Assembly: GCF_015475875.1 (NCBI RefSeq)
Contig: NZ_JADKYM010000025.1
Coordinates: 1-49,282, forward strand
DNA length: 49,282 nucleotides
Reading direction: 5' to 3'
DNA from: Sphingopyxis solisilvae
GTDB lineage: Bacteria; Pseudomonadota; Alphaproteobacteria; Sphingomonadales; Sphingomonadaceae
The position numbers and the translations under genes are program-made. This document shows, one piece after another, positions 8,077 to 17,233 of this stretch. Position 1 is the first letter of the stretch, and each line of letters begins with the position of its first letter. The notes under the pieces are model-generated. The model searched no databases. It was given only the letters and a program-made list of their open reading frames with translations, and was not told the origin of the DNA.

Positions 8077-8847
8077 TCAAAACGCGTCCGAAGCGGCGGA
8101 GCCTGTCGGCGCCGCCCCAATTTTGTCCTCGCCAGCAAGCGGCGGGGCGTGCAGGTCGGAATCGCGGTTGGCCGCGTCCCTACTCCATCCTGTGAAAAAC
8201 TGCCAGCGGCTCAAGTGCGCCAGCACCCGGTCGGCGGCGCGGGCGTCGGTCAACGCCAGATGCACCGCATTTTCGCGCCCCAATGCCATAGATAGGGTGC
8301 CGCGGTCCACCGGCAAGACCAGTCCCTCGCGACCCGACCCTTCGGCGTCCTCGCCGACGCGCCAGGCCTGCGCCAGTTTCTTGCGCCCGTCCTCACCGGC
8401 ATCGCGGGCATGGAGCAGCATACGCACCTGTCCCTTGCGCGCCGCGGTCTCGATCTTCTCGTTGCCGCTCAGCAAGGTGCCCGCGCGCGCCTCCAGCCCC
8501 AACCGGTCGAGCGTCGCGCGCGCGAGCTGCGCTTCGATCCGCGCGCCCAGATCGTCTGGGATGGTAAAATGGCTGTCCTGCAACGCCCGCACCAGCCCGC
8601 CCTTCAGCTTGCCCTTCGCCTGCGCCGCTTCCAGCGCGGCGCGCGTCACGCCGATCCACGCCCCGCGCCCCGGCGCCTTGCCATGGACGTCAGGCGCAAT
8701 ATCGCCGTCGGGGCTGAGCGCCAGACGCACAAGCCTTTCGGCCGGCGAAACCTCGCCGGTGATGACGCAGCGCCGCTCGGGCGCATGCTGGCCGCGCCGA
8801 CCAGCGCGGTCTGGTTCGCTCAGCTGATCATTGTGCGGGGTCCGCAT
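8077..8847 (-). CDS. YlxR-domain RNA-binding protein (DUF448) with L7Ae-like C-terminus
   Basis: A 256-residue protein. The N-terminal YlxR domain (about 22-95) has [20 protein letters not shown] and GRGAWIG, the family's RNA-binding elements. An L7Ae-like domain follows (about 120-235: [20 protein letters not shown] ... [13 protein letters not shown]). The N-terminal domain resembles bacterial YlxR proteins, which have been linked to RNase P and translation in some species. The order nusA-ylxR-infB is conserved. The start overlaps the nusA stop by 20 bases, in keeping with coupling. The last ~25 residues are low complexity. Confidence 0.85.
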   Translation of the reverse strand: MRTPHNDQLSEPDRAGRRGQHAPERRCVITGEVSPAERLVRLALSPDGDIAPDVHGKAPGRGAWIGVTRAALEAAQAKGKLKGGLVRALQDSHFTIPDDLGARIEAQLARATLDRLGLEARAGTLLSGNEKIETAARKGQVRMLLHARDAGEDGRKKLAQAWRVGEDAEGSGREGLVLPVDRGTLSMALGRENAVHLALTDARAADRVLAHLSRWQFFTGWSRDAANRDSDLHAPPLAGEDKIGAAPTGSAASDAF

Positions 8848-10438
8848 CAGCGGCCTCCCCGGTTGCCGGTTCGTCGTCGAACCAGTGCGCGCGCGCCGCC
8901 ATGATGATCTCGTTGCCCTGTTCTTCGCTCAGGCCGAATTCGCCCAGCACGCCGCCCTTGTCCTCGGCGCGCTCGCTGCGCGCCGGGCCGCGGCGGTTGT
9001 CGGTGCGCTTCTTGGCGATCAGCTCGTCGGTGGCGAGGTCGGCGAGGTCGTCGAGCGTCTTGATCCCCGCCTTGCCCAGCACGACCAGCATCGCTTCAGT
9101 CAGGTGCGGGATGTCGGCCAGATCATCCTCGACGCCCAGCTCGCGGCGTTCGGCGCGCGAGGCTTCCTCGCGGCGCTCCAGCCCTTCGAGCGCGCGGCTC
9201 TGCAGTTCCTGCGCCAGTTCGTCGTCGAACCCTTCGATGCTCGCCAGTTCGTCGATGCCGACATAGGCGACTTCTTCCAGCTCGCTGAAACCTTCGGCGA
9301 CCAGCAGCTGCGCCAGCGTTTCGTCGACGTCCAGCTCTTCCTGGAACATCGTCGAACGCTCGACGAATTCGCGCTGGCGCTTTTCGCTCGCGTCGGCCTC
9401 GGTCATGATGTCGATCTGGCTGCCGGTCAGCTGGCTGGCCAGACGGACATTCTGGCCGCGGCGACCGATGGCGAGGCTCAGCTGGTCGTCGGGGACAACG
9501 ACTTCGATGCGGCTGTCATCTTCGTCGATGACGACGCGCTGGACCGTCGCCGGCTGAAGCGCGTTGACGACGAAGGTCGCGGTGTCTTCGGACCAGGGGA
9601 TGATGTCGATCTTTTCGCCCTGCATTTCCTGGACGACCGCCTGAACGCGGCTGCCCTTCATGCCGACGCAGGCGCCGACGGGGTCGATGCTGCCGTCATA
9701 GCTGATGACGCCGATCTTGGCGCGCGAACCCGGGTCGCGGGCGGCGGCCTTGATCTCGATGATCCCGTCGTAAATTTCGGGGACTTCCTGCGCGAACAGC
9801 TTCTTCATGAAGTCGGGGTGCGCGCGCGAAAGGAAAATCTGCGGCCCGCGCGTTTCGCTGCGCACCGACAGGATGAGCGCGCGGACGCGGTCGCCGACGC
9901 GCATCAATTCGCGCGGGATCTGCTGGTCGCGGCGGATGACGCCCTCGGCGCGGCCCAGGTTGACGACGATATGGCCGAATTCGACCGACTTCACGACGCC
10001 CGTGATCAGCTCGCCGGCGCGATCCTTGAATTCTTCATATTGGCGCGCGCGGTCGGCTTCGCGGACCTTCTGGAAAATGACCTGCTTCGCCGACTGCGCG
10101 TCGATGCGGCCCAGGTCGACCGCGGGCAGCGGGTCGACGATGAAGTCGCCGAGCTGGGCGTCCTTCTGCAACTTCTGGCCCGCGGCCAGATCGACCTGCT
10201 TGAAATAATCCTCGACCGCCTCGACAACCTCGACGACGCGCCACAGGCGCAGGTCGCCGGTCTGCGGGTCCAGCTTGGCGCGAATGTCATTCTCGGCGCC
10301 GTAACGGGCGCGCGCGGCACGCTGGATCGCTTCCTCGATCGCCTCGATGACGATGCCCTTGTCGATCATCTTCTCGCTGGCGACGCTGTTGGCAATCGCG
10401 AGCAGCTCGGCCTTGTTGGCGGAAATGGCAGTGGCCAT
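8828..10438 (-). CDS. nusA: Transcription termination/antitermination protein NusA
   Basis: A 536-residue NusA: N-terminal RNA polymerase-binding domain (about 1-130, [20 protein letters not shown]), S1 domain (about 135-200, [20 protein letters not shown]), and two KH domains ([21 protein letters not shown] and [18 protein letters not shown] carry the GxxG loops). The C-terminal helical repeats are typical of alphaproteobacteria ([12 protein letters not shown] and HWFDDE near the end). It modulates pausing, termination and rRNA antitermination. Its ATG overlaps the rimP stop by one base (TGATG). Confidence 0.96.
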   Translation of the reverse strand: MATAISANKAELLAIANSVASEKMIDKGIVIEAIEEAIQRAARARYGAENDIRAKLDPQTGDLRLWRVVEVVEAVEDYFKQVDLAAGQKLQKDAQLGDFIVDPLPAVDLGRIDAQSAKQVIFQKVREADRARQYEEFKDRAGELITGVVKSVEFGHIVVNLGRAEGVIRRDQQIPRELMRVGDRVRALILSVRSETRGPQIFLSRAHPDFMKKLFAQEVPEIYDGIIEIKAAARDPGSRAKIGVISYDGSIDPVGACVGMKGSRVQAVVQEMQGEKIDIIPWSEDTATFVVNALQPATVQRVVIDEDDSRIEVVVPDDQLSLAIGRRGQNVRLASQLTGSQIDIMTEADASEKRQREFVERSTMFQEELDVDETLAQLLVAEGFSELEEVAYVGIDELASIEGFDDELAQELQSRALEGLERREEASRAERRELGVEDDLADIPHLTEAMLVVLGKAGIKTLDDLADLATDELIAKKRTDNRRGPARSERAEDKGGVLGEFGLSEEQGNEIIMAARAHWFDDEPATGEAADADPAQ

Positions 10439-10983
10439 CAGTCCTGTCCTTCTTCTTCCAGTTCGTCCGCACCCTCGACCGAGAGCGGAACGGTTGCGGC
10501 AATCAATTTGTCGGTCAGCACCAGCTTCGCCGTGTCGATCGCGTCGAACGGCAACGGATGCTGCACCCCTTCCTTGTCCAAAATCATGACGGTATCGCCG
10601 TCGATCCCGACCAGCTCGCCGTTGAAGCGCTGGCGTCCGTCGCGCTTCTCTTTCAGCGCGATCTTCGCCTCATGGCCCGCCCAGTCGGCGAAGTCGGCGC
10701 GGCGCGTCAGCGGCCGGTCAATGCCCGGCGACGACACCTCGAGCCGGTACGCTTGCTCGATCGGGTCCTTGCCCGCTTCCTCCAGCGCGTCGAGCCGGTC
10801 CGAGATGCGGCGCGACAGGTCGGCGCAATCCTCGATCGTCAGCTGGCGCGTCTCGGGCCGTTCGGCCATCACCTGCAACGTCGGGTCGCTCTCGCCCCCG
10901 AAAAAGGCGACGCGCACCAGCGCGAGGCCCATCGCCTCGGCTTCAGGCGCGATGATCGCGTTCAGGGCGTCCAGATCGACCAA
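10438..10983 (-). CDS. rimP: Ribosome maturation factor RimP
   Basis: A 181-residue RimP with family blocks GLALVRVAFFGGESDPTLQV, DCADLSRRISDRLD and YRLEVSSPGIDRPLTR. It helps 30S assembly. The most plausible start is a TTG at 10983, because the conserved sequence begins immediately after it (VDLDALNAIIAPEAEAMG) and the first in-frame ATG would remove part of it. It is the first gene of the operon; the upstream 160 bases hold its promoter but I cannot assign -35/-10 boxes. Confidence 0.93.
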   Translation of the reverse strand: MVDLDALNAIIAPEAEAMGLALVRVAFFGGESDPTLQVMAERPETRQLTIEDCADLSRRISDRLDALEEAGKDPIEQAYRLEVSSPGIDRPLTRRADFADWAGHEAKIALKEKRDGRQRFNGELVGIDGDTVMILDKEGVQHPLPFDAIDTAKLVLTDKLIAATVPLSVEGADELEEEGQD

Positions 10984-11144
10984 GTTATTCTTTCAAATCG
11001 GGTGACCGGAAAGCATGTGGGTATCGCCGCCGCGGCCCGCGGCCCCGACGTCCCAACTGGCTGACCATGTCAAGAAGTAGGCCGCATATAGGCAGCACAG
11101 CGTGAGTCGGCAAGGGAAAATGGGCACGACGAACTGCGCCGCGA

Positions 11145-11651
11145 TTATCCGATATGTTCGACCTCGATGTGCGGCCAGCGCGCCGTCAGCTGCGCCGCCC
11201 AGCGGTCGGGCGGCCAGGGAACGACCTCGGCATCGAACCAGAACAGCCGGTCGCCCGCAAGGTCGTACAGGTGAATCTCGTCGGCGCTGTCGTCCTGGCG
11301 GACGATCCGAACGCGGCCGATGCGTGAGGGGTGAATGCGCCCCTCGTCGCCGCCGCTCGCACCGATCCGGCCCTGCCACCAGATCAGCTCGCCGGTCGAC
11401 GGATCGATCCGGCTGCCGCGATTGGGGTTCGCGAGCAGCGCCAACCCGGCGCCGAGCGCGAACAGGGCGCCCATTCCCTGCGCCAGCGGCACCAGCCAGG
11501 GCGCGCATTCGCGGCCGTCGGCGCTGCAATTGTCCGCCGGGTCGATCGTCGAACCGGCACAGAAAAACAGCGCTCCGACGGCCAACAAAAGCCACAGTCG
11601 AAAATCACTCCGCGCGCTGCGCCAATAGGATGGAAATGGGGGGTCGGCCAT
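11145..11651 (-). CDS. Small inner-membrane protein, unknown function
   Basis: A 168-residue protein with two membrane segments (about 18-34, FRLWLLLAVGALFFCAG, and 54-73, LAQGMGALFALGAGLALL). A cytoplasmic or periplasmic C-terminal domain of about 90 residues begins near GSRIDPSTGELIWWQGRIG. The loop between the segments has two Cys (DNCSADGREC) that could form a disulfide if periplasmic. I do not recognise the family. It is transcribed away from the SleB gene and is not part of the rimP operon (intergenic gap about 160 bases). Confidence 0.7.
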   Translation of the reverse strand: MADPPFPSYWRSARSDFRLWLLLAVGALFFCAGSTIDPADNCSADGRECAPWLVPLAQGMGALFALGAGLALLANPNRGSRIDPSTGELIWWQGRIGASGGDEGRIHPSRIGRVRIVRQDDSADEIHLYDLAGDRLFWFDAEVVPWPPDRWAAQLTARWPHIEVEHIG

Positions 11652-11826
11652 TGCGGCGGTCTACCGCAGAGCGCTCAACACAATGCTAACAACCGCGGCG
11701 CCTTACGTCCCGCTGCGGAACAGGCAACCGATGCTGCAACATTTTGTTGGCGTTTGCGCGTATAAGGCGATCGGCGCCCGTCCCTGCGAATCATTGCGGG
11801 GGGCGCCGATGGAATAAGACACACGC

Positions 11827-12957
11827 ATGAAGCCCGAACTGTCCCTGACCGCCCGCTCGACGTGGCGCGATCCGCCGCCCGAAAGGCCGGCGGGGCCGGG
11901 TCGCGGGTTCTGGGCCGCGATGGCGGCAGCGGTCATCGTCGCCTGTCTCGCGATGCTGCTGGCAAGCGGGCAGTTGCGCCCGCCTGCGATGTTCGGCCCG
12001 TACAGCGTCACTGTCCCGCTCGACTTTCGCGCCTATGATCCGGCGCGCTGGGCGATCATGAATGCAGAAGACTATCAGGACGCGCTCAAGATCGACCCGA
12101 CGCTGCCCGATCCGGCGAGCATCGGATACGGGGATGCGGCGGCGCTGCCCCCCGTCGATCCGGCCCAATTGCGCGGCCAGGCGCTGGTCGGCCCGCCAGC
12201 CGCCTCTTATGCCTTTCGCGGCATCACCGCGCTCGACCGCGAGCGTGCCCATTATTGCCTGACCGCCGCCATCTATTACGAAGCGGCATCCGAAACCGAC
12301 GACGGCATGCGCGGCGTCGCGCAAACCGTGCTCAACCGCGTCCGCCACCCCAGCTTTCCCAACACGGTTTGCGGCGTCGTGTTCCAGGGGTCGGAGCGGG
12401 CGGGCGTGTGCCAGTTCACCTTCAGCTGCGACGGCGCGATGGCGCGCAACCCGAGCAAGGGCAACTGGCTGCGCGCCAGCCGGGTCGCCTCTGCGGCGCT
12501 TGGCGGTTATGTCTTTCCGGGCGTCGGGCTTGCCACCCATTACCACACCACCGCGATCTGGCCGCGCTGGGGTAAAAGCCTGGTCATGACCAATATCGTC
12601 GGCGCGCATATCTTCCACCGCTGGCGTGGCCGCTGGGGCATGCCCGACGCGTTCCGCGCGCCCTATCCCGGCCGCGAGCCCGTGCCGGGTCCCTATCTGC
12701 CGCTGGCGCAGCAGCTCGCGATCCTGAAGGGTCAGGGATTGCCCCCCGGCGCGGGACCGGCGCCGCTGCTGACCGGTCCGGCAGCCACCCTGCCCGACGT
12801 CGCGCCGGCCCCGCTGCCCGGCGCCATGACGTCGGATCCGCCGGTTGCCGCGCCCGCAGCGGCTGCGGTCGCCGCACCGACCTATGCCGACCCGCGGCTC
12901 AACCAGTCGGGCCAGATCCGCGAGGAATTTCGCAGCAGCGGCGAGTGGAAACGCTGA
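11827..12957 (+). CDS. SleB-type cell wall hydrolase
   Basis: A 376-residue protein. A single N-terminal membrane anchor or uncleaved signal (about 29-47, FWAAMAAAVIVACLAMLLA) is followed by a linker and a Hydrolase_2 / SleB domain at about 135-255. Landmarks of the domain are LTAAIYYEAASETDDG with the likely catalytic Glu, GVAQTVLNRVRHPSFPNTVC, CQFTFSCDG and THYHT. The C-terminal ~90 residues are Pro/Ala-rich. The family cuts peptidoglycan (lytic transglycosylase activity for spore SleB); in non-spore-formers it is thought to act in wall turnover. It is oriented divergently from 11145-11651. Confidence 0.85.
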   Translation: MKPELSLTARSTWRDPPPERPAGPGRGFWAAMAAAVIVACLAMLLASGQLRPPAMFGPYSVTVPLDFRAYDPARWAIMNAEDYQDALKIDPTLPDPASIGYGDAAALPPVDPAQLRGQALVGPPAASYAFRGITALDRERAHYCLTAAIYYEAASETDDGMRGVAQTVLNRVRHPSFPNTVCGVVFQGSERAGVCQFTFSCDGAMARNPSKGNWLRASRVASAALGGYVFPGVGLATHYHTTAIWPRWGKSLVMTNIVGAHIFHRWRGRWGMPDAFRAPYPGREPVPGPYLPLAQQLAILKGQGLPPGAGPAPLLTGPAATLPDVAPAPLPGAMTSDPPVAAPAAAAVAAPTYADPRLNQSGQIREEFRSSGEWKR

Positions 12958-13000
12958 CCGGAAAGGTCTAGGCTGCCATCCGGACGACGGGGAGGCTGCG

Positions 13001-13387
13001 ATGGGACATGTCAAAGGTATCGGCGGGTTGTTTTTTCGGGCGCGCGATCCCGATGCGCTCAACGCCTGGTACAAGGAACGGCTGGGCATCGGCGCCGGCT
13101 GCAACGCCGACGACACCGGACCGGTCAACGAATGGGTGTGGAACGTCACCGCCGGCCCGCTGGTGTTCAGCGCGTTCAAGGCCGACACCGATTATTTTGC
13201 TGCCGACAGGCAACATATGCTGAACCTGCGCGTCGACGACCTCGACGCGGTTCTCGCGCCATTCCGCGAAGCCGGCGAGGAAATCATCACCAAGCCCGAA
13301 TGGGACGACCCGGCCGTCGGCCGCTTCGCGCGCGTCCACGATCCTGAGGGCAATCCGATCGAATTGTGGGAACCGCCGCAGACCTGA
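13001..13387 (+). CDS. VOC-superfamily (glyoxalase/bleomycin-resistance-like) protein
   Basis: A 128-residue protein of two beta-alpha-beta-beta-beta units: MGHVKGIGGLFFRARDPDALNAWY at the start and the family ending ARVHDPEGNPIELWEP. The Glu in that ending is a common metal ligand. Substrate unknown. The start at 13001 has GGGGAGG five to six bases upstream. It sits 43 bases after the SleB gene and could share its transcript. Confidence 0.85.
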   Translation: MGHVKGIGGLFFRARDPDALNAWYKERLGIGAGCNADDTGPVNEWVWNVTAGPLVFSAFKADTDYFAADRQHMLNLRVDDLDAVLAPFREAGEEIITKPEWDDPAVGRFARVHDPEGNPIELWEPPQT

Positions 13388-13437
13388 TTTGCAAGGGCGA
13401 CGGGGCGCGGCAGGTTTCGACCGGTAGCGGCCATAAG

Positions 13438-13574
13438 ATCCTCCCCGCTTGCGGGGAGGGGGACCACCGCCGCAGGCGGTGGTGGAGGGGGTTATCGGCC
13501 TGACGCGCCGCCGAAGGACGCCACCCCCCTCCGTCAGCGCTTCGCGCTGCCACCTCCCCACAAGTGGGGAGGAT
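13438..13574. repeat. REP/BIME-type palindromic repeat, family 1
   Basis: ATCCTCCCCGCTTGCGGGGA opens the element and TGGGGAGGAT closes it. Between them is GGTGGAGGGGG on one side and CCCCCCTCCGTCAGCGC on the other. The layout is the same as at 11-148 and 26560-26695. It lies between two convergent genes (VOC protein and HerA-like ATPase), so its hairpins may also end transcription from both sides. Confidence 0.85.
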
Positions 13575-13666
13575 TTAACGTCAACTCCCCACCCCGAAGC
13601 GGGCGCTATGCAAAAGGTAACAACCGCAAGCCTTGACGGATCGGCCGGCGCCGAAGCCGACGCGCT

Positions 13667-15379
13667 TTACCGTCCCTGGCTGCGCCAGCGTTTGACCACG
13701 CGCTCAAGGATTTCCGCCTCGCCGCCCGTCTCGCGCCACAGCTTGGAGAACAGCGGATCGCTCGACGCGGGGCGCTTTTCCTCTTCCAGCGTGTCGAGAT
13801 AGACGCGGATCGGAATCGACACGCCCTCGCCGCACACGATGCACTCGCGGTTGCGCAGCGCCGGGATCGAATCGATGAACCCGCGCGCGCCTTCGGGCAT
13901 CGCCGCCTTGACGAAATGCTGGTCGCGCTCGTTGTTGAGGCGCATCGAGATGATCGTGCCGCATTGCGACAGCACGCCTTCGGCCAGGTCGGACGGGCGC
14001 TGGGTGATCAGGCCCAGCGACACGCCATATTTGCGGCCTTCTTTCGCGATCCGTTCCAGTATCTTGCGCACCGCCTGCCCGCTGCCGACGTCCTTCGACG
14101 GAATGTAGCGATGCGCTTCCTCGCAAACGAGCAGGATCGGGCGCTGCGGCTCGCCGCGCGACCAGATCGCATAGTCGAAGGTCAGACGCGACAACACCGC
14201 GACGACGACGCCGGTGATGTCCGACGGGACACCCGACACGTCGATGATCGAGATCGGCCGGCCGTCCGACGGCAGGCGGAAAATCTTGCCGAGAAAGCTC
14301 GCCATCGTGTCGGCGACCAGCATCCCCGAGAACATGAAATTATAGCGCGGGTCGGCGCGCATTTCCTCGATCTTGCCCTTGATCCGCATGAACGGCGCCG
14401 ACGAGGTGGCCTTGTCGAGCTTCCCCATTTCGTTGGTCAGGATGCTGAGCAGGTCGGAAAGCAGATAGGGGATCGGCGAATCGACCGTGATCTTGGTCAT
14501 GCCCTCGGCCAGCCGGTTCTTGGTCCGCGCCTGGAGCAGACAGCGCGACAGCACGTCGCAGTCGGCCTGACGGTCGCGGCCCTCGGCGGTCACGAAAACC
14601 TCGCAATGTTCCTCGAAATTCATCAGCCAATAGGGCATGGCGAGGTTGTCGACGTCGAACAGCGCGCCGGTGCCCTTGAACGCCGCCGAATATTCGCCGT
14701 GCGGATCGATCATCACGATGTGGCCCTGCGGCGCGAGTTCGCAGATCTTGTGCAGGATCAGCGCGGCGCTGGTCGATTTACCGGTCCCGGTCGATCCGAG
14801 CAGCGCAAAATGCTTGCCCAGCATCGCGTCGACATAGAGCGAGCCGCGAATATCCTTGGTCGGATAGACGGTGCCGATTTCGACATGCGCGCGCTCGTCG
14901 GCGGCGTAAATCTGTTTGAGGTCGTTGCTCGTCGCTGCAAACACCTGGCTGCCCGGGATCGGATAGCGGGTGACGCCGCGGCGGAAATTCGAAATGCGGC
15001 CGGTGATCTTTTCTTCTTCGCCTTCGCCCAGAAAGTCGATCGTCGCGACGATCAGCCCTTCGCCGCGTTCGTGCAGCTGCTGGTCGCGAATGCTGGCGAT
15101 CAGCCAGACAGTGCCGACCCGCACCTTGACCTGCGCGCCGACCTGCCCCGCCATTGCCAGCGCGGCATCGGTCGATCCCGACAATTTGCCGATGATCGCC
15201 GCGTCGAGCAGGATGCGCGACGCCGAGCCGGAAATATCGATCACCTCGCCGATCATCAGATCGTCGCGACGATGGCCGGCAACCGGCGCGACCGTCGCAG
15301 CAGCGCCGCCGCCCGCGAGCCGGACATGCTGTGCCGCGGTCGAATCTCCGGCGGGAAACCCGCCCCCTTGCATATCCAT
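13667..15379 (-). CDS. HerA-like ATPase (DUF87)
   Basis: A protein of about 570 residues. An N-terminal HAS-barrel-like region (about 40-130, MIGEVIDISGSASRILLD) is followed by a FtsK/HerA RecA-like core with Walker A GSTGTGKST at about 195-203, IVMIDPHGEYSAAF, and Walker B ILLVCEEAHRY. Later motifs include GLITQRPSDL. HerA is a hexameric DNA translocase; in archaea it acts with NurA in end resection. No NurA, SIR2 or other nuclease gene is next to it, so I do not call it a defence gene. The ATG at 15379 is preferred to a TTG one codon earlier. It is followed by a REP element. Confidence 0.9.
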   Translation of the reverse strand: MDMQGGGFPAGDSTAAQHVRLAGGGAAATVAPVAGHRRDDLMIGEVIDISGSASRILLDAAIIGKLSGSTDAALAMAGQVGAQVKVRVGTVWLIASIRDQQLHERGEGLIVATIDFLGEGEEEKITGRISNFRRGVTRYPIPGSQVFAATSNDLKQIYAADERAHVEIGTVYPTKDIRGSLYVDAMLGKHFALLGSTGTGKSTSAALILHKICELAPQGHIVMIDPHGEYSAAFKGTGALFDVDNLAMPYWLMNFEEHCEVFVTAEGRDRQADCDVLSRCLLQARTKNRLAEGMTKITVDSPIPYLLSDLLSILTNEMGKLDKATSSAPFMRIKGKIEEMRADPRYNFMFSGMLVADTMASFLGKIFRLPSDGRPISIIDVSGVPSDITGVVVAVLSRLTFDYAIWSRGEPQRPILLVCEEAHRYIPSKDVGSGQAVRKILERIAKEGRKYGVSLGLITQRPSDLAEGVLSQCGTIISMRLNNERDQHFVKAAMPEGARGFIDSIPALRNRECIVCGEGVSIPIRVYLDTLEEEKRPASSDPLFSKLWRETGGEAEILERVVKRWRSQGR

Positions 15380-15450
15380 CAATTTGCCCCGCCTGTCATG
15401 GTCCCGGCGGCGCTTATCGCAGGCGAGAGTAAATATAGGTTAAAGGCGGC

Positions 15451-16224
15451 TCAACGACGGCGGAAGATCGCGGCCGCGGCATAGCCCAGCAGCAAGGACA
15501 GGATCACCGCGGTCAGCCCATAGAGAAACCCGTGCCGCTCCGCCGCCAGCGCGACGAACCGCTCGAATCCGGCCTTGCGGATCTGGACATCGCGCGAAGC
15601 GACCGCGAGCACGCGGCCGCGGCTGATCAGAAAGGTTTCGGCGCGATAGGTCCCGACCGGTACCCGCGCTGGAACGGGGATGCGGGCGCGATACAGCACC
15701 CCTTCGGTGATCTCGACCGCCGCCGGATTTTCATAGAACAGCCCCAGTCGCCGATACAGGTCGGTCAGCCCCGCCTCGAAGCGTTCGAGCTTGCTGGCCT
15801 CGGAAAATTCGCTCGGCGACATCGACAGATTGGCGAGGCCAAGCTCAAAGATCGCCGCGGTGCGTTCGTCGACCAGCTTGTCGATCGGCCGCGACGACCC
15901 GATCGCGTAAAAACCCGGCGAGGTGCGCAGCCGGATGCTGCTCGCATTGACCCAGATGCCCGCCACCCGCCGCTTTTCGCGCAGCACGATGGGACGCACC
16001 GGCCCTTTCAACACGACGACAATGTCGGCACGATCGTCGGGCAGCCGCTGCCCGGGATACAGGATTGCGCCGAACAGCAGCAATTCCTCGCCGGTGAAGC
16101 TGTACTGGATGTCGATCGCGCGGCTTGATACATCGGGGACCAGTCGCGGGTCGTCGCTTTGCGCCGCGGCGGTCAGCGGCGCCAGTGCGGCGAGCCACAA
16201 CAGCAAGGCGGCCGCGCACCTCAT
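15451..16224 (-). CDS. TIGR02186 family exported membrane protein
   Basis: A 257-residue protein with a signal peptide (about 1-20, MRCAAALLLWLAALAPLTAA). A periplasmic domain follows (QYSFTGEELLLFGAIL, VVVLKGPVRPIVLREKRRVAGIWVN in two pieces, FYAIGSSRPI), and a C-terminal membrane helix (about 235-252) ends in FRRR. This matches the TIGR02186 family, of unknown function, typically found next to TSUP permeases. Its ATG overlaps the TSUP stop as ATGA, so the two are translationally coupled. Confidence 0.85.
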   Translation of the reverse strand: MRCAAALLLWLAALAPLTAAAQSDDPRLVPDVSSRAIDIQYSFTGEELLLFGAILYPGQRLPDDRADIVVVLKGPVRPIVLREKRRVAGIWVNASSIRLRTSPGFYAIGSSRPIDKLVDERTAAIFELGLANLSMSPSEFSEASKLERFEAGLTDLYRRLGLFYENPAAVEITEGVLYRARIPVPARVPVGTYRAETFLISRGRVLAVASRDVQIRKAGFERFVALAAERHGFLYGLTAVILSLLLGYAAAAIFRRR

Positions 16225-17129
16225 TGCACCGAATAGATTTCGCCGGGCCGGATGAACAGGCCGACCGCCATCTGCAACGCGACCAGCAGGACGATCGCGG
16301 CGAGCACCAGCCGCAGATATTCGGGCCGCGCCCGCTGCGCAAAACGCGCGCCGAACTGTGCACCGGTGACGCTGCCCAGCAACAGCAGCACCGCCAATAC
16401 GATATCGACCGCGCCGGTTGTCATGGCGTGAACCATCGTCGTCGCGATGGTCACGAACAGGATCTGGAACAGCGAGGTGCCGACGACGACCTGCGTCCCC
16501 ATCCCCAGCAGATACAGCATTGCGGGGACCATGATGAACCCGCCGCCGACGCCAAGCAGCATCGTCAGCACCCCGACGGCGGCGCCGAGCAACAGCGGCG
16601 CGAGCGGCGAGATATACAGGCCCGAGCGATAGAAGCGCCAGCGCATCGGCAGGTTGGCGACCATCGGATGGTGGCGCCGCTTGCGCGCCGGTGGTGGCAG
16701 TCCCGCCTGTACGGCGCGATAGCTGAGCCATGCCTCGCGACCCATAAAAGTGCCGACGGTGCCGAGCAGCACCACATAAAGAATGGAAATCACCGTATCG
16801 ATCTGTCCCCAGGCGGTGAACAGCTCGAACAGCGCGGCGCCGATCAGTGATCCGACCAGCCCCCCCGCCACCAGCACCGCGCCCATCCGCAAATCGACGC
16901 CGTCGCGTTCGAGATGTGCAAGCACCCCGGAGACGCTGGCACCGGTAACCTGCGTCGCCGCCGATGCCGCCGCCACGGTCGGCGGAATACCGTAAAAGAT
17001 CAGCAACGGGGTGGTCAGAAAGCCGCCGCCCACCCCGAACATGCCCGACAGGAAACCCACCCCGCCGCCCAGCAGCACGATGACCAGCGCATTGACCGAC
17101 AGATTGGCGACGGGAAGATAAAGGTCCAT
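16221..17129 (-). CDS. TSUP-family transporter (TauE/SafE-like sulfite/sulfonate permease)
   Basis: A 302-residue permease with about eight membrane segments and the two pseudo-symmetric halves typical of TSUP: SGMFGVGGGFLTTPLLIFYG near residue 28 and LLGVGGGFIMVPAMLYLLG near 190. The family exports or imports sulfur-containing or C2 anions; the actual substrate cannot be read from the sequence. It is first in a two-gene operon with the TIGR02186 protein, which may be its periplasmic partner. Confidence 0.88.
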   Translation of the reverse strand: MDLYLPVANLSVNALVIVLLGGGVGFLSGMFGVGGGFLTTPLLIFYGIPPTVAAASAATQVTGASVSGVLAHLERDGVDLRMGAVLVAGGLVGSLIGAALFELFTAWGQIDTVISILYVVLLGTVGTFMGREAWLSYRAVQAGLPPPARKRRHHPMVANLPMRWRFYRSGLYISPLAPLLLGAAVGVLTMLLGVGGGFIMVPAMLYLLGMGTQVVVGTSLFQILFVTIATTMVHAMTTGAVDIVLAVLLLLGSVTGAQFGARFAQRARPEYLRLVLAAIVLLVALQMAVGLFIRPGEIYSVQ

Positions 17130-17233
17130 GGCCCCGAACAGACTTCAACGGCGCCGGAACAGCGCCGATTGCCAAAACCGTAGACGATTTTTTCGGGGCG
17201 GGGAATCGCCTCCGCGCTATATTTTGCCGCGGT

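Noticed and set aside
4913..8827. A plus-strand open frame of about 1300 codons
   Set aside because: It runs antisense to infB and ylxR, which have clear domains; its residues are Arg/Ala/Asp-rich without motifs, as expected from high-GC antisense frames.
8831..11005. A plus-strand open frame of about 720 codons
   Set aside because: Antisense shadow of nusA and rimP, both unequivocal.
13667..15379. HerA-based defence system
   Set aside because: No nuclease or SIR2 partner next to it; the neighbours are housekeeping genes.
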